Numbered from the stretch's first letter, positions 8,518 to 17,870 are shown. The stretch: 64,000 nt of DNA from Paenibacillus pasadenensis DSM 19293 (GCF_000422485.1 NZ_AULW01000052.1:23532-87531), one strand, 5' to 3'. Notes: generated from the letters alone by a model not told the origin. Translations and numbers: made by a program.

Positions 8518-10215
8518 GTGTTGAAATTCAGCGAATACCGCTACGAACGGCCGGACCGCGCAGCGGCAGCCGATGCCTTCAAGGAAAAAATCGCCGCCAT
8601 GCGCGCCGCCGCCAGCCTCGAGGAGCAGCTGGAGGCGATCTCCGCCGTGAACAAGCTGCGCAACGAGATCGAGACGATGTTCCAGCTCGTCACCATCCGC
8701 CACTCCATCAACACCGAGGATGCCTTCTACAAAGCCGAGCAGGACTACGCCGACGAGACGTCCCCCATTCTGCAGGAGTACGTCACGGACTACTACCGTG
8801 CCCTGACCGATTCTCCGTTCCGCAGCGGGATCGAGGAGAAGTACGGCACGCAGTTGCTGCGCACGGCCGAGCTCGCGCTCAAGACGTTCAAGCCGGAGAT
8901 CATCGAGGACCTCCAGCTGGAGAACAAGCTGTGCACCGAATACAACCAGCTGATCGCCTCCGCCCGGATTCCGTTCGACGGCGAGGAGCGCACGCTGTCC
9001 CAGCTGACGCCGTATACCCAATCGACGGATCGCGCCACCCGCAAAAGCGCCAGCGAAGCGGCCTTCGGCTTCCTCGCCGGCAACGAGGCCGAGCTCGACC
9101 GCATCTATGAAGAGCTCGTCCAGGTGCGCACGCGCATCGCCCGCCAGCTCGGCTACGAGAACTACGTGCAGCTCGGCTACGACCGCCTCGGCCGCACCGA
9201 CTACGACGCGGCGATGGTCGAGAACTTCCGCCGCCAGGTGCGCGAGCATATCGTGCCGGTAGCCTCCCGCCTGTACGAGCGCCAGCAAGCCCGCATCGGC
9301 GTAGACAAGCTCCATTACTACGACGAGGGCTTCCGCTTCAAGAGCGGCAACCCGACGCCCAAGGGCGATCCCGACTGGATCCTCGAGCAGGGACGCCGCA
9401 TGTACCGCGAGATGAGCCCCGAGCTCGACGAGTTCTTCACGTTCATGTCCGAGCGCGAGCTGCTCGACCTTCTGAGCAAGAAGGGCAAGGAAGGCGGCGG
9501 CTACTGCACCTATATCTTCGATTACGAGTCTCCGTTCATCTTCGCCAACTTCAACGGCACCTCCGGCGACATCGACGTGCTGACGCATGAGGCGGGCCAC
9601 GCGTTCCAGGTGTACATGAGCCGCGGCTTCGACGTGCCGGAGTACCTGTGGCCGACGATGGAGGCGGCGGAGATCCACTCCATGAGCATGGAGTTCCTCG
9701 CTTGGCCGTGGATGGAGCTGTTCTTCCAGGAGGATACGGACAAATACCGCTTCGACCATCTCGCCTCCGCGCTCAGCTTCATTCCGTATGGCGTGAGCGT
9801 CGACGAGTTCCAGCACTTCGTCTACGAGCATCCCGAGGCGACGCCGGCCGAGCGCAAGGCCAAGTGGCGGGAAATCGAGCGTCTCTACACGCCGCATCGC
9901 AGCTTCGACGGCAACGCCTACCTCGAAGGCGGCGGCCGCTGGCAGCGCCAGAGCCACATCTACCAGACGCCGTTTTACTATATCGACTACACGCTGGCCC
10001 AGCTGTGCGCCTTCCAGTTCTGGAAGCGCTCAAGGGAGGACTTCGACGCCGCCTGGCAGCACTACCTCGCGCTTTGCCGGCTCGGCGGCAGCAAGTCCTT
10101 CACCGCGCTCGCCGCTAGCGCGGGGCTGCTCTCTCCGTTCGAGGACGGCTCCGTGACGAGCGTCATCGGCGAGATCCGCAGCTGGCTCGACAACGTCGAC
10201 GACAGCAGCTTCTAA
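8518..10215 (+). CDS. pepF: M3 family oligoendopeptidase (PepF-like)
   Basis: A 565-residue cytoplasmic zinc metallopeptidase that degrades oligopeptides. The zinc motif HEAGH is at residues 357-361, followed by the third-ligand region PTMEAAEIHSMSMEFL. The C-terminal substrate-binding segment HIYQTPFYYIDYTLAQ is typical of the M3 oligoendopeptidase F group. The start is GTG at 8518 with AAAGAGGTG six bases upstream; ATG at 8500 lies upstream of that ribosome site and is a less likely alternative. TATAAT at 8464-8469 is a plausible -10 element. A single-gene unit with its own terminator. Confidence 0.9.
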   Translation: MLKFSEYRYERPDRAAAADAFKEKIAAMRAAASLEEQLEAISAVNKLRNEIETMFQLVTIRHSINTEDAFYKAEQDYADETSPILQEYVTDYYRALTDSPFRSGIEEKYGTQLLRTAELALKTFKPEIIEDLQLENKLCTEYNQLIASARIPFDGEERTLSQLTPYTQSTDRATRKSASEAAFGFLAGNEAELDRIYEELVQVRTRIARQLGYENYVQLGYDRLGRTDYDAAMVENFRRQVREHIVPVASRLYERQQARIGVDKLHYYDEGFRFKSGNPTPKGDPDWILEQGRRMYREMSPELDEFFTFMSERELLDLLSKKGKEGGGYCTYIFDYESPFIFANFNGTSGDIDVLTHEAGHAFQVYMSRGFDVPEYLWPTMEAAEIHSMSMEFLAWPWMELFFQEDTDKYRFDHLASALSFIPYGVSVDEFQHFVYEHPEATPAERKAKWREIERLYTPHRSFDGNAYLEGGGRWQRQSHIYQTPFYYIDYTLAQLCAFQFWKRSREDFDAAWQHYLALCRLGGSKSFTALAASAGLLSPFEDGSVTSVIGEIRSWLDNVDDSSF

Positions 10216-10228
10216 GCCCTTTTTCCCG

Positions 10229-10268
10229 CAGCCCTGTCCTTGAATTTCAAGGAAAAGGGCTGTTTTTT
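10229..10268 (+). terminator. Rho-independent terminator of the oligoendopeptidase gene
   Basis: CAGCCCT and CCTTGAA pair with TTTCAAGG and AGGGCTG, and six T follow. Confidence 0.9.
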
Positions 10269-10297
10269 GCCACCAAATCGCTTTTATTCCGTATAAT
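10267..10297 (+). promoter_or_regulatory. Probable sigma-A-type promoter
   Basis: TTGCCA (10267-10272) and TATAAT (10292-10297) have a 19-base spacer and lie 36 bases before the ATG of the small membrane protein gene. The -35 box overlaps the T-run of the preceding terminator. Confidence 0.5.
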
Positions 10298-10332
10298 AAG
10301 GGTAATTAGCTAACAAAAAGGGGGGAAAGGTC

Positions 10333-10734
10333 ATGATGAATCGCTCGGGCTCGCCCGCACGCTGGCTTACGCTGCTGCTGGTCGCCCTGATCCTGATCTG
10401 CTCCACCCCCACCCCTCCGATCCTGCTGCCGGAAGCGGCCTCCGCCGGGACGGCCGCCGAAAGCGCCATGTCCCGTTCGTTCGACACCGGCGTGCCCGTG
10501 ACGGCCCGCTCCTATGCGGCCGAACGGGAGCAGTCGGGTCCGCTCCATCGTCCCGATCCTCCGTCGCAAGCTCCGTCCGCGCTCGCGCCGCCCTTGGCCG
10601 CCGCGATTTTGATGCTGGCCGCGGTATTCGCCGCTCCCGCCTGGTCGCGCAAGCTGCGCACCGCGCCATCCGTCTCCCGCCGGCTCATCCGCTGCCTGCT
10701 CGCTCCTGTCCGCAGCGCCTCTTATGCCGCCTGA
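10333..10734 (+). CDS. Small hypothetical exported/membrane protein
   Basis: A 133-residue protein with a hydrophobic N-terminus (ARWLTLLLVALILICS), which is either a signal peptide or a first membrane helix. A Pro/Ser-rich extracytoplasmic linker follows, then a second helix (PPLAAAILMLAAVFAAPAW) and a basic C-terminal tail (RKLRTAPSVSRRLIRCLL). The layout suggests two membrane helices with a small external loop. GGGGGAAAGG lies before the tandem ATG ATG at 10333. No family is recognised. Confidence 0.6.
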   Translation: MMNRSGSPARWLTLLLVALILICSTPTPPILLPEAASAGTAAESAMSRSFDTGVPVTARSYAAEREQSGPLHRPDPPSQAPSALAPPLAAAILMLAAVFAAPAWSRKLRTAPSVSRRLIRCLLAPVRSASYAA

Positions 10735-10876
10735 CGCAAGGCTCGACCTCCGCCCGCCCGGCCTGTCGCCGCGCGGTGCGGACGCTCTCCGCTTTTTCGG
10801 CGGGGAGCGATAGGATTCGGCTTTTTTCGGCAAGCTAACGCACTAGAGGAGAGAACCCACTACAGGAGGTAGATGT

Positions 10877-11371
10877 ATGGACATCAGAGAGACGTACCTG
10901 CCGGGAATCGGCAAAAAGTTCCAGATCAAATCGCGCGGGGGCGACGTGCTGATCGTCGTCGTGCATGACGACGGCCGCCGCGAGTGCTATATGGAAGCGG
11001 ATCGGGACAACGACTTCAAGCCCGTCTTCTCGCTCGACGACGACGAGGCGCGCATGCTCGCCTCCATCGTCGGCGGCATGCAATACAAGCCGCGCGCGCT
11101 GGAAAACATCGAGATGGTGCTCGACGATCTCATCATCGAATGGTATCGCGTGGAGCCGACCTACAAGAGCGTCGGCAGCTCCATCGGGCAGCTCGGCGTC
11201 CGCAACCGGTCCGGCGCCAGCGTGCTCGCCGTCGTCGAGAAAGGCGGAGCGACGAAGCACATCAACCCGGGACCCGATCTGGTCCTCACCGAGGAGGCAC
11301 TGTTGATCGTAGCCGGCGAACGCAGCCAGCAAAAGGCGTTCCGCGACATCCTGAAGAACGGATGTGAGTGA
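10877..11371 (+). CDS. khtT: K+/H+ antiporter regulatory subunit, KhtT-like (TrkA-C domain)
   Basis: A 164-residue cytoplasmic regulator. The N-terminal half (YLPGIGKKFQIKSRGGDVLIVVVHDDGRREC) and the C-terminal RCK_C/TrkA_C domain (GQLGVRNRSGASVLAVVEKGG, NPGPDLVLTEEALLIVAGE) match KhtT of Bacillus, which binds nucleotide and gates the KhtU antiporter. CAGGAGGTAG precedes the ATG. It overlaps the next gene by four bases (GTGA), indicating translational coupling and a two-subunit complex. Confidence 0.85.
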   Translation: MDIRETYLPGIGKKFQIKSRGGDVLIVVVHDDGRRECYMEADRDNDFKPVFSLDDDEARMLASIVGGMQYKPRALENIEMVLDDLIIEWYRVEPTYKSVGSSIGQLGVRNRSGASVLAVVEKGGATKHINPGPDLVLTEEALLIVAGERSQQKAFRDILKNGCE

Positions 11372-12606
11372 CGATGGACCATCTCGTCATGGAAATCGGC
11401 CTCGCCATCGGCCTCGTCGCGCTTGCCGGCATCCTGTCCGCCAAGCTCAAGTTTTCCGTCATCCCGTTCTACATCATTGTCGGCATGCTCGTCGGCCCGC
11501 ATGCGTTCAAGATCGGACACTTCGACTTCCGCTTCGTCGAAAGCGCCGAGCTCATCCACTTCTTCGGCCGCATCGGCGTGCTGTTCCTGCTGCTGTACCT
11601 CGGCCTTGAATTCTCCGTCGGCCGGCTCATCAAGTCGGGCAAGTCGATCGTCGTCGGAGGCAGCATCTACATCGGCATCAACTTCACGCTCGGCCTGCTC
11701 TACGGCTTCCTGACCGGCCTGCCGCTGTCCGAGGTGCTGATCATCGCCGGCATCACGACGATCTCCTCCAGCGCCATCGTCGCCAAGGTGCTCGTCGACC
11801 TGAAGCGGACCGCCAACCAGGAGACCGAGATGATCCTCGGCATCATCATGTTCGAGGACGTCTTCCTGGCCCTCTACATCTCCATCGTATCCGGCCTCGT
11901 GCTCAGCTCGTCCTCGAGCCTCGGCGGCGTGCTGCTGTCGGCGCTGATCGCGCTCGTGTTCATGCTCGGCGTGCTCATCGTCGGACGCAAGCTCGTCCCT
12001 CAGCTGAACCGCTGGCTCGACATCCGCTCCAACGAGCTGTTCCTGCTCATCGTATTCGGCTCGCTGTTCCTGATCGCAGGCTTCGCCGAGACGATCCACG
12101 TCGCCGAGGCGATCGGCGCGCTGCTCGTCGGGCTCGTCCTGGCCGAGACCCAGCATGCCCACCGCATCGAAAAGCTCATTCTTCCGTTCCGCGATTTCTT
12201 CGGAGCGATGTTCTTCTTCAGCTTCGGCCTCACGATCGATCCGACCGCCCTTGGCGGAGCCGTATGGATGGCGCTCGGCGCTGTCGCGATCACGCTGGTA
12301 GGCAACTTCGCCGCAGGCATGCTCGCGGGCCGCAGCGCGGGCATTCCGCCGTACGCCTCCGCCAAGATCGGCCTGACGATCGTCGCGCGCGGCGAGTTCT
12401 CGATCATCATGGCCAATTTGGCGATGGCCGGCGGACTGGCCGCCATCATCCAGCCGTTCGCCGCGCTGTACGTGCTGATCCTCGCGATCCTCGGACCGCT
12501 GCTGACCAAGGAGAGCAAGTGGGTGTTCCGGGTGCTCGATCCGATCTTCAAGTTCAACGCTCGCTACGATCGCCGGCAGCAGCAGGCTCCGGAGACGAGC
12601 AGCTGA
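11368..12606 (+). CDS. khtU: K+/H+ antiporter membrane subunit, KhtU-like (CPA2 family)
   Basis: A 412-residue integral membrane protein of the monovalent cation:proton antiporter-2 (Kef) family that expels K+ in exchange for H+. Typical segments are VGMLVGPHAFKIGHF, GRIGVLFLLLYLGLEFSVGRL, ITTISSSAIVAKVL and the carboxylate-bearing FEDVFLALYISIVSGL. Twelve to thirteen helices are expected. The NAD-binding TrkA-N tail of KefB/C is absent, as in KhtU. The start overlaps the khtT stop; GTG at 11368 is favoured, with ATG at 11374 an alternative. It probably serves K+ and pH homeostasis. Confidence 0.87.
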   Translation: MTMDHLVMEIGLAIGLVALAGILSAKLKFSVIPFYIIVGMLVGPHAFKIGHFDFRFVESAELIHFFGRIGVLFLLLYLGLEFSVGRLIKSGKSIVVGGSIYIGINFTLGLLYGFLTGLPLSEVLIIAGITTISSSAIVAKVLVDLKRTANQETEMILGIIMFEDVFLALYISIVSGLVLSSSSSLGGVLLSALIALVFMLGVLIVGRKLVPQLNRWLDIRSNELFLLIVFGSLFLIAGFAETIHVAEAIGALLVGLVLAETQHAHRIEKLILPFRDFFGAMFFFSFGLTIDPTALGGAVWMALGAVAITLVGNFAAGMLAGRSAGIPPYASAKIGLTIVARGEFSIIMANLAMAGGLAAIIQPFAALYVLILAILGPLLTKESKWVFRVLDPIFKFNARYDRRQQQAPETSS

Positions 12607-12654
12607 CGATTCGCCGGCCGGCGCCTTGCCGCCGCGCCGGTCCCTCCACTCGCC

Positions 12655-12697
12655 AAAAAGCGGTCAGAGCCCTAGGCTGCTGACCGCTTTCTTTTTT
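12655..12697 (+). terminator. Rho-independent terminator of khtTU
   Basis: The stem AAGCGGTCAG / CTGACCGCTT is followed by a T-rich run, with A-rich flanking upstream. It may also serve the convergent gene. Confidence 0.88.
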
Positions 12698-12708
12698 GCC
12701 GGCTTGCC

Positions 12709-13140
12709 CTACGTGTCGGAGGAGCCGATGAAGTTGAAGCTTTCCGGTCCGACGCGCGTGGCGCCGAGAGCCGTGACCGAGGCGAATACCGTATAGGTCT
12801 GGACGGCGTTCGGAGCGAAGAAGTCGGAGCCGGCGATATTGATGAGCTGCGGTCCGAGCAGGCTGATGTCGAGCACCTGGGCAGCGGAGAAGACAAGCGT
12901 ATCCGTCGGCAGCGTGCCGCGCACGACGCTGATCGTCACCGTCGTCGCCACCGGCAGCAAGCCGAGCTGGATGGCCATCATGCCGACGAAATCGACCCGC
13001 GTCTGACCGGAGACTCCGGTAGTCAGGTCGAGCGTCTGCTGGGCGATAAGCTGATTTTGGTTGATGATCGTGATCGGAATCGCGATCGAGTTCGCGAAGC
13101 TGGCGTTCTGGCTAGTCTTGAGATCAAGGAAGCGGGACAT
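12709..13140 (-). CDS. Small beta-rich hypothetical protein, possibly of the spore surface
   Basis: A 143-residue protein without Cys, rich in Val, Ile, Thr, Asn and Gln (SIAIPITIINQNQLI, TTVTISVVRGTLPTD, NAVQTYTVFASVTALGA). This alternating beta pattern resembles small exosporium or filament proteins of Bacillales, but I see no collagen-like Gly-x-y repeat and cannot name the family. ATG at 13140 is preceded by AAAGGAGGG; the longer frame to 13443 overlaps the neighbouring gene in antisense and is rejected. It is divergent from the GNAT gene. Confidence 0.62.
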   Translation of the reverse strand: MSRFLDLKTSQNASFANSIAIPITIINQNQLIAQQTLDLTTGVSGQTRVDFVGMMAIQLGLLPVATTVTISVVRGTLPTDTLVFSAAQVLDISLLGPQLINIAGSDFFAPNAVQTYTVFASVTALGATRVGPESFNFIGSSDT

Positions 13141-13264
13141 AGGAACCCTCCTTTCCAACGAGGATAGGATAGCATATGATAGGTTTCTAGATTTGGAATG
13201 GATGGAAGCCCGCCGCGCCATATTTCTCTCCATCCGCATCTTGCCGCCAAAGGAGTGAGTCCGC

Positions 13265-14650
13265 ATGAAGCAGCTGCGCAAGCGCCTGAACCGACAGGAG
13301 CTGAACGAGGCCGTCGCCCTCGCCGACCGGATTTTCCGCGAGGAAGGCGAGCCCTCGATGGGGACGAGCTTTCCCCGCATCTTCGATCCGGCGATCGGCT
13401 TGTCGATCGGCATCGCCGAGGAGGGCCGCCTCGTCTCGTTCATCGGGTTCGTGCCCCATCAGATCCGGATCGGCCCCGCGCTGCTGAGCGTCTGCGCGCT
13501 CGGCTCCGTCTGCACGCATCCCGACTATCGGGGGCAGGGACATGCCAGCGTGCTGCTCCAGGAAGCTTTCCATCAGGCGGAGCGGATGGAAGCGGCGCTC
13601 ATGCTCGTCTCCGGCACGCGCTCCCTCTACCGGCGGGGCGGCTGCCACGCCTTCGGCTCGGTGCGCCGCTACCGTCTCGCCGCCGCGACGGACATGGCGC
13701 AGACGCTGCCGCCGGGCATGCGCGTCCGGCCGATGGCGGCCGACGACTGGTTCCGGCTCAAGGAGCTTGCCGACGCCAAGCCGGCCGGCTATTTGCGCAG
13801 CATCCCCGACTTCGCGTCCGAGCTGGCGAGCGAAGCGGTCGCGGCGATGTACGGCTTCCATCACGAGGTGCTCGTCGCCGAGGCTGCCGGTCGGCTGCTC
13901 GCCTATGTCGTCATCGCCGCCGGACCGATCCCGGACGGCTCCGACCTGGAGCCGTTCGTCGTCGAATGGGGCGGCAAGGCCGCCGACGTCCTGCCGCTCG
14001 CGCGCGCAGGGATGGCGCAGCTGAAGCTGTCCTCCCTGCTGCTGTTCGCTTCCGCCCATGAGCGCCGCATGATGCAGCTGCTGGAAGGGCATCCTTACAC
14101 CGACAGCCACAACCAAGGCACCGTCCGCATCATGAACCTGCCGCTGCTCTGGCGGCAGCTGCAGCCTTACTTCGAGGCGAAAGCGGCGGCAGCCGGCAGC
14201 CGGCTCCCGGACTGGACCGTCGAGCGGCTGGCCGAGGGCGAGCATGCCCTCGCGCTGGACGGGCGGCTCATTCCGCTGAGCGCGCGCGACTGGACGCTGC
14301 TCCTGTTCGACGGACCCGACGCCGAGCCGGATGACGGTCCGGACGCCTTCGTCCGGCAGCAGGCCGCGGAGCGCGAACGCGATTCGGCGGATCTGCTGCC
14401 GGCGCTCGCCGGCGCCTCCGGCGGCAGCGCCGAGGCCGAATCGGCGGCCGCGAGCGAGGGCGGCGGCGCTTCGAGCCGGGCTCGGGCCATGGGCCGCACC
14501 GGCAATTCCGCCGCGGCGGAATGCCCGGCCGACCCCCGCCCCTCGAGCGGGACGAGCCGCCATTTGCCTTTGACCGATGCCGAAGCCCGGCTGCTGCGGA
14601 CCTACTTCCCGCTCCCGTTTCCGTATACGGCCGGACTCAGCTATATTTGA
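13265..14650 (+). CDS. GNAT-family N-acetyltransferase, Eis-like
   Basis: A 461-residue protein. The N-terminal GNAT domain is clear: the acetyl-CoA binding motif A reads VCTHPDYRGQGHASVLLQEAF and is followed by MLVSGTRSLYRRGGC. The middle part (MRVRPMAADDWFRLKELAD) looks like a second degenerate GNAT fold, as in Eis-type proteins. Residues about 385-430 form an Ala/Ser/Glu low-complexity insertion before the C-terminal motif YFPLPFPYTAGLSYI, so the protein is longer than usual. AAAGGAGTGAG precedes the ATG. The substrate is unknown. Confidence 0.8.
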   Translation: MKQLRKRLNRQELNEAVALADRIFREEGEPSMGTSFPRIFDPAIGLSIGIAEEGRLVSFIGFVPHQIRIGPALLSVCALGSVCTHPDYRGQGHASVLLQEAFHQAERMEAALMLVSGTRSLYRRGGCHAFGSVRRYRLAAATDMAQTLPPGMRVRPMAADDWFRLKELADAKPAGYLRSIPDFASELASEAVAAMYGFHHEVLVAEAAGRLLAYVVIAAGPIPDGSDLEPFVVEWGGKAADVLPLARAGMAQLKLSSLLLFASAHERRMMQLLEGHPYTDSHNQGTVRIMNLPLLWRQLQPYFEAKAAAAGSRLPDWTVERLAEGEHALALDGRLIPLSARDWTLLLFDGPDAEPDDGPDAFVRQQAAERERDSADLLPALAGASGGSAEAESAAASEGGGASSRARAMGRTGNSAAAECPADPRPSSGTSRHLPLTDAEARLLRTYFPLPFPYTAGLSYI

Positions 14651-14659
14651 CCGGCTCCT

Positions 14660-14708
14660 GCGTCCTTCGCCCGTGCGCCTTGCTGCCCGCGAAGGACGCT
14701 TTCTGTTT
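14660..14708 (+). terminator. Probable terminator of the GNAT gene
   Basis: GCGTCCTTCGC pairs with GCGAAGGACGC across an 18-base loop and is followed by TTTCTGTTT. Confidence 0.7.
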
Positions 14709-14823
14709 CGCGGCAGAGCATTAGCGCGAGCTTTTGACGGAAAGGCGGGGCGCATGGTAGAATCTGCCCGGCTTCACCCTCGGCTTGTACGAGAGAAGGA
14801 TATGCAGAAGGGATGAATAGAAG

Positions 14824-16242
14824 ATGGCGTTTAGACTCGAGCATGACTTTCTTGGAGAAAAAGAAGTTCCGGAGAGCGCCTATTACGGCATCCAGACGCT
14901 CCGCGCCGTCGAAAACTTCCCGATCACCGGCGTGCCGATCCATCCGGAGCTGCTCGTCGCGCTGGCCCATGTGAAAAAAGCCGCCGCACGCGCCAATATG
15001 GACGTCCATCTGCTGCAGTCGTCGATCGGCGAAGCGATCGTGAAGGCGTCCGAAGAGGTGATCGAGCAGCAGCTGCTCGACCAGTTCATCGTCGACAGCA
15101 TTCAAGGCGGCGCCGGGACGTCCATCAATATGAACATGAACGAGGTGCTGGCCAACCGGGCGCTCGAGCTGCTCGGACGGGAAAAGGGCGACTACTTCCA
15201 CTGCAGTCCGAACAACCATGTGAACATGTCGCAGTCGACGAACGACGCGATCCCGACCGCGCTGCGCATCGCCGCCTATACGCTGACCCAGCATCTGCTC
15301 GAGGCGCTGCAGGCGCTGCAGGACGGCTTCCTCGCCAAGCGCGACGAGTTCGACGGCGTCATCAAGATGGGCCGCACGCATCTGCAGGATGCCGTGCCGA
15401 TCCGCCTCGGCCAGGAATTCGGCGCCTACGCCGCCGTGCTCGGCCGCGACATCGGTCGCATCCGCAGCGCGGCCCTTCATGCGCTGACCGTCAACATGGG
15501 CGCGACGGCGGTCGGCACCGGCCTTAACGCCAAGCCGGAGTACATTTCCTCCGTCATCGCCCATCTGCAGGAGCAGACGGGGCTGCCGATCCGCGCCGCC
15601 GACGATCTCGTCGACGCCACGCAGAACAGCGACGCCTACACCGAGCTGTCGGCCGCCCTCAAGGTGTGCGCGGTCAACCTGTCCAAAATATGCAACGACA
15701 TCCGCCTGATGGCTTCCGGTCCGCGCGTCGGCCTGGCCGAGCTGTCGCTGCCGCCGCGCCAGCCGGGCTCGTCGATCATGCCGGGCAAGGTCAATCCCGT
15801 CATGGCCGAGGTCGTCAACCAGGTCGCCTTCCAGGTGATGGGCAACGACCATACGCTGTGCATGGCATGCGAGGCGGGACAGTTCGAGCTCAACGTCATG
15901 GGTCCGGTCATCGCCTTCAACCTGCTGCAGTCGCTCAAGATTCTGCGCAACGGCGTCGACGTGTTCCTCCGCCATGCCGTCGAGGGCATGCAGGCGAACC
16001 GCGAGCGCTGCGAGAGCTATGTGGCGAACTCGTTCGGCATCGTCACCGCGCTCAACCCGCATCTCGGGTACGAGGTGGCGGCCCAGCTCGTCAAGGAGGC
16101 GCTCGCGACCGGCCTGACGATCCGCGAGCTGATCCTCGAGCGCGGCCTGCTCACGCCGGAGGAGATGACCGAGATTCTCGATCCGTACGCGATGACCTCG
16201 CCCGGCATCGCCGGCGAGCATCTGCTGGAGGACGCGAAGTAA
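14824..16242 (+). CDS. aspA: Aspartate ammonia-lyase (aspartase)
   Basis: A 472-residue homotetrameric lyase that interconverts L-aspartate with fumarate and ammonium. Fumarase/aspartase superfamily motifs are present: TSINMNMNE (99-107), SQSTNDAIPT (136-145), MGRTHLQDA (182-190) and the signature GSSIMPGKVNP (315-325), whose flexible loop carries the catalytic Ser. The start LEHDFLGEKEVPESAYYGIQT is characteristic of aspartase rather than fumarase C. The ribosome site (AAGGGATG) is modest. A single-gene unit, used in amino-acid catabolism feeding the TCA cycle. Confidence 0.92.
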   Translation: MAFRLEHDFLGEKEVPESAYYGIQTLRAVENFPITGVPIHPELLVALAHVKKAAARANMDVHLLQSSIGEAIVKASEEVIEQQLLDQFIVDSIQGGAGTSINMNMNEVLANRALELLGREKGDYFHCSPNNHVNMSQSTNDAIPTALRIAAYTLTQHLLEALQALQDGFLAKRDEFDGVIKMGRTHLQDAVPIRLGQEFGAYAAVLGRDIGRIRSAALHALTVNMGATAVGTGLNAKPEYISSVIAHLQEQTGLPIRAADDLVDATQNSDAYTELSAALKVCAVNLSKICNDIRLMASGPRVGLAELSLPPRQPGSSIMPGKVNPVMAEVVNQVAFQVMGNDHTLCMACEAGQFELNVMGPVIAFNLLQSLKILRNGVDVFLRHAVEGMQANRERCESYVANSFGIVTALNPHLGYEVAAQLVKEALATGLTIRELILERGLLTPEEMTEILDPYAMTSPGIAGEHLLEDAK

Positions 16243-16370
16243 ATTCCGGTTCTAAAATAAATGTTGCCGCCCTGCCCGTCCGCCTTGTTTGCGCCGCTTG
16301 TCCCCTTGGTGATGTTCTGAGTAGCTCGAGCTGACAGAGAGGACATTCGACCAACCGAGGAGGAATCGAG

Positions 16371-17120
16371 ATGACGGCACCAGTGGTAGGGATATTCCGG
16401 ACGGAGAAGGATGCGCTGCATGCGATGGAGGAGCTGAAGGCCGCCGGCTGGAGCAAGGAGCAGCTTTCGGTCATACGGCGGACCCGCGAGGAGGTTTGCC
16501 GGGTCGAGTCGCAGACGGGAACGAACGCTTCGGAGGGCATGGTGTCCGGGGGGCTGGCCGGGGCCGTGCTTGGCGGGGCGGCGGGCGTGCTGGCGACGGC
16601 GGGCTTGCTGTTCGTGCCCGGCATCGGGCCGCTGCTGGCGGCCGGCCCGATCGCTACGGTGCTGGCCGGAGCGGCGTTCGGCGGCAGCGCCGGCACGCTG
16701 GTCGGCGGCCTCGCCGGCCTCGGCATCCCGGATCATCAAGCGGAGCAGTATCGGACGCTCGTGGAGCAGGACCATGTGCTCGTCATCGCTACGGCCGACG
16801 CAGGCAATCAGGCGCTGGCGGAGCGGATCGTGACGGCATGCGGCTCGCTCGAAGGGGCTGCCGCCGAATCGGCGGCAACGGAGGCGCTCGCGCTGGACAG
16901 GGGCCGGCTGCGAGACGAGGCCGCGGCACCCGGCTCGGCGGACCGCGCTGTCCGCCTGAACCGGGTGCGGGAGGAATCCGCCGCCGCGGCCGGAGCCGCA
17001 TCGGGCGCAGCGGCCGAGGACGTGCGGGTGCTGATCGGTCCGCGGCCCGGCGAGAGCACGGTCGACGCTCCCGCTCCGGCGCAGGAGCTGATCGTGCCGA
17101 TTCCTCCGGCGGGGGAGTAA
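16371..17120 (+). CDS. General stress protein, YflT/GSP17M-like
   Basis: A 249-residue protein. The N-terminal domain (VVGIFRTEKDALHAMEELKAAGWSKEQLSVI) is the YflT-type fold of the Bacillus general stress protein 17M family. It is followed by a Gly/Ala-rich amphipathic region (residues about 55-120, GGLAGAVLGGAAGVLATAG) that may associate with the membrane, a short DHVLVIATAD-type beta segment and an Ala-rich tail. AGGAGGAATCGAG precedes the ATG. It ends four bases before the DUF948-like gene, so the two form an operon. A sigma-B promoter is expected for this family but I could not recognise one. Confidence 0.75.
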   Translation: MTAPVVGIFRTEKDALHAMEELKAAGWSKEQLSVIRRTREEVCRVESQTGTNASEGMVSGGLAGAVLGGAAGVLATAGLLFVPGIGPLLAAGPIATVLAGAAFGGSAGTLVGGLAGLGIPDHQAEQYRTLVEQDHVLVIATADAGNQALAERIVTACGSLEGAAAESAATEALALDRGRLRDEAAAPGSADRAVRLNRVREESAAAAGAASGAAAEDVRVLIGPRPGESTVDAPAPAQELIVPIPPAGE

Positions 17121-17123
17121 GCG

Positions 17124-17546
17124 ATGACGCTCGCAGGAGCAAGCGCCGCGCTCGCCTCCCTTTCCCTGGCCGCAGTCGCCTGGTTCGGCATCCAGTCGCT
17201 GCGCAAGCTCCGCTCGACGCTCGACGAGGTGCAGCAGACCGTAGCCGAGCTGCGCGGCCGGATCGATCCGCTCGCGGGCGAAGCGACCTCCCTCGTCCGG
17301 ACGGCGAACAGCACGATCCGCGAGGTGAAAGGCCGCATCACGACGGTCGATCCGCTGCTGGACAGCGCTCATGACGTCGGCGACGTCATCCATCAGGTCG
17401 CCGAATCGTTCAAGCAGGCAATGGCCGAAAAAAGCGGCGGCTCCCGTCCCGGCGCCGCACCGCGCCCGAGCCGCCCGCTCCCGGGCGAAGCCGTCTCGAT
17501 CCGCATCGGCGGCCCTTCGGCAGCTCCAGGTCCGCGCAGCCGGTAG
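17124..17546 (+). CDS. DUF948-like membrane-anchored protein
   Basis: A 140-residue protein. One N-terminal membrane helix (AGASAALASLSLAAVAWFGI) is followed by a helical, probably coiled-coil region (KLRSTLDEVQQTVAELRGRIDPLAGEA), as in DUF948 general-stress proteins. The C-terminal 35 residues are Pro/Arg-rich and disordered. Translation is probably coupled to the preceding stress gene. The stop codon lies inside the first unit of a 36-base tandem repeat. Confidence 0.7.
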   Translation: MTLAGASAALASLSLAAVAWFGIQSLRKLRSTLDEVQQTVAELRGRIDPLAGEATSLVRTANSTIREVKGRITTVDPLLDSAHDVGDVIHQVAESFKQAMAEKSGGSRPGAAPRPSRPLPGEAVSIRIGGPSAAPGPRSR

Positions 17547-17628
17547 CGGAAGGGCGGTTCGCGCTCCCGCCGTAGCCGGTAGCGGAAGGGCGGTTCGCGC
17601 TTCCGCCGCAGCCGGTAGCGGATCGGCT
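17538..17628. repeat. 36-bp tandem repeat, about 2.5 copies
   Basis: Units starting AGCCGGTAGCGGAAGGGCGG begin at 17538 and 17574, and a partial one at 17610. They start at the end of the DUF948-like gene and run into its 3' region. Confidence 0.8.
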
Positions 17629-17696
17629 CGCGAGGCCGAAGCGTCGGACGCAGACGGCAGCCCGAATGTCGCCGGCCGCGCTTCCGCCGACCGGCC

Positions 17697-17730
17697 AAAA
17701 GCCCCTCTCGCGATGCGAGAGGGGCTTTTT
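17697..17730. terminator. Bidirectional Rho-independent terminator
   Basis: The stem AAAAGCCCCTCTCGC / GCGAGAGGGGCTTTTT with a three-base loop lies between the convergent stress operon and alanine dehydrogenase gene. Confidence 0.92.
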
Positions 17731-17870
17731 CGGGCCGCTGGGGCGTGCAAGGAAACCACTGGCATGAGCCGAGGCGCTTTACGCTCCCCGACGCCGCCGT
17801 TCAGAGGAAGGGAGGACACATCCCATCCTGCTCCCGACGGACCTGCTGGACTCACATGCGGACGAGTCCG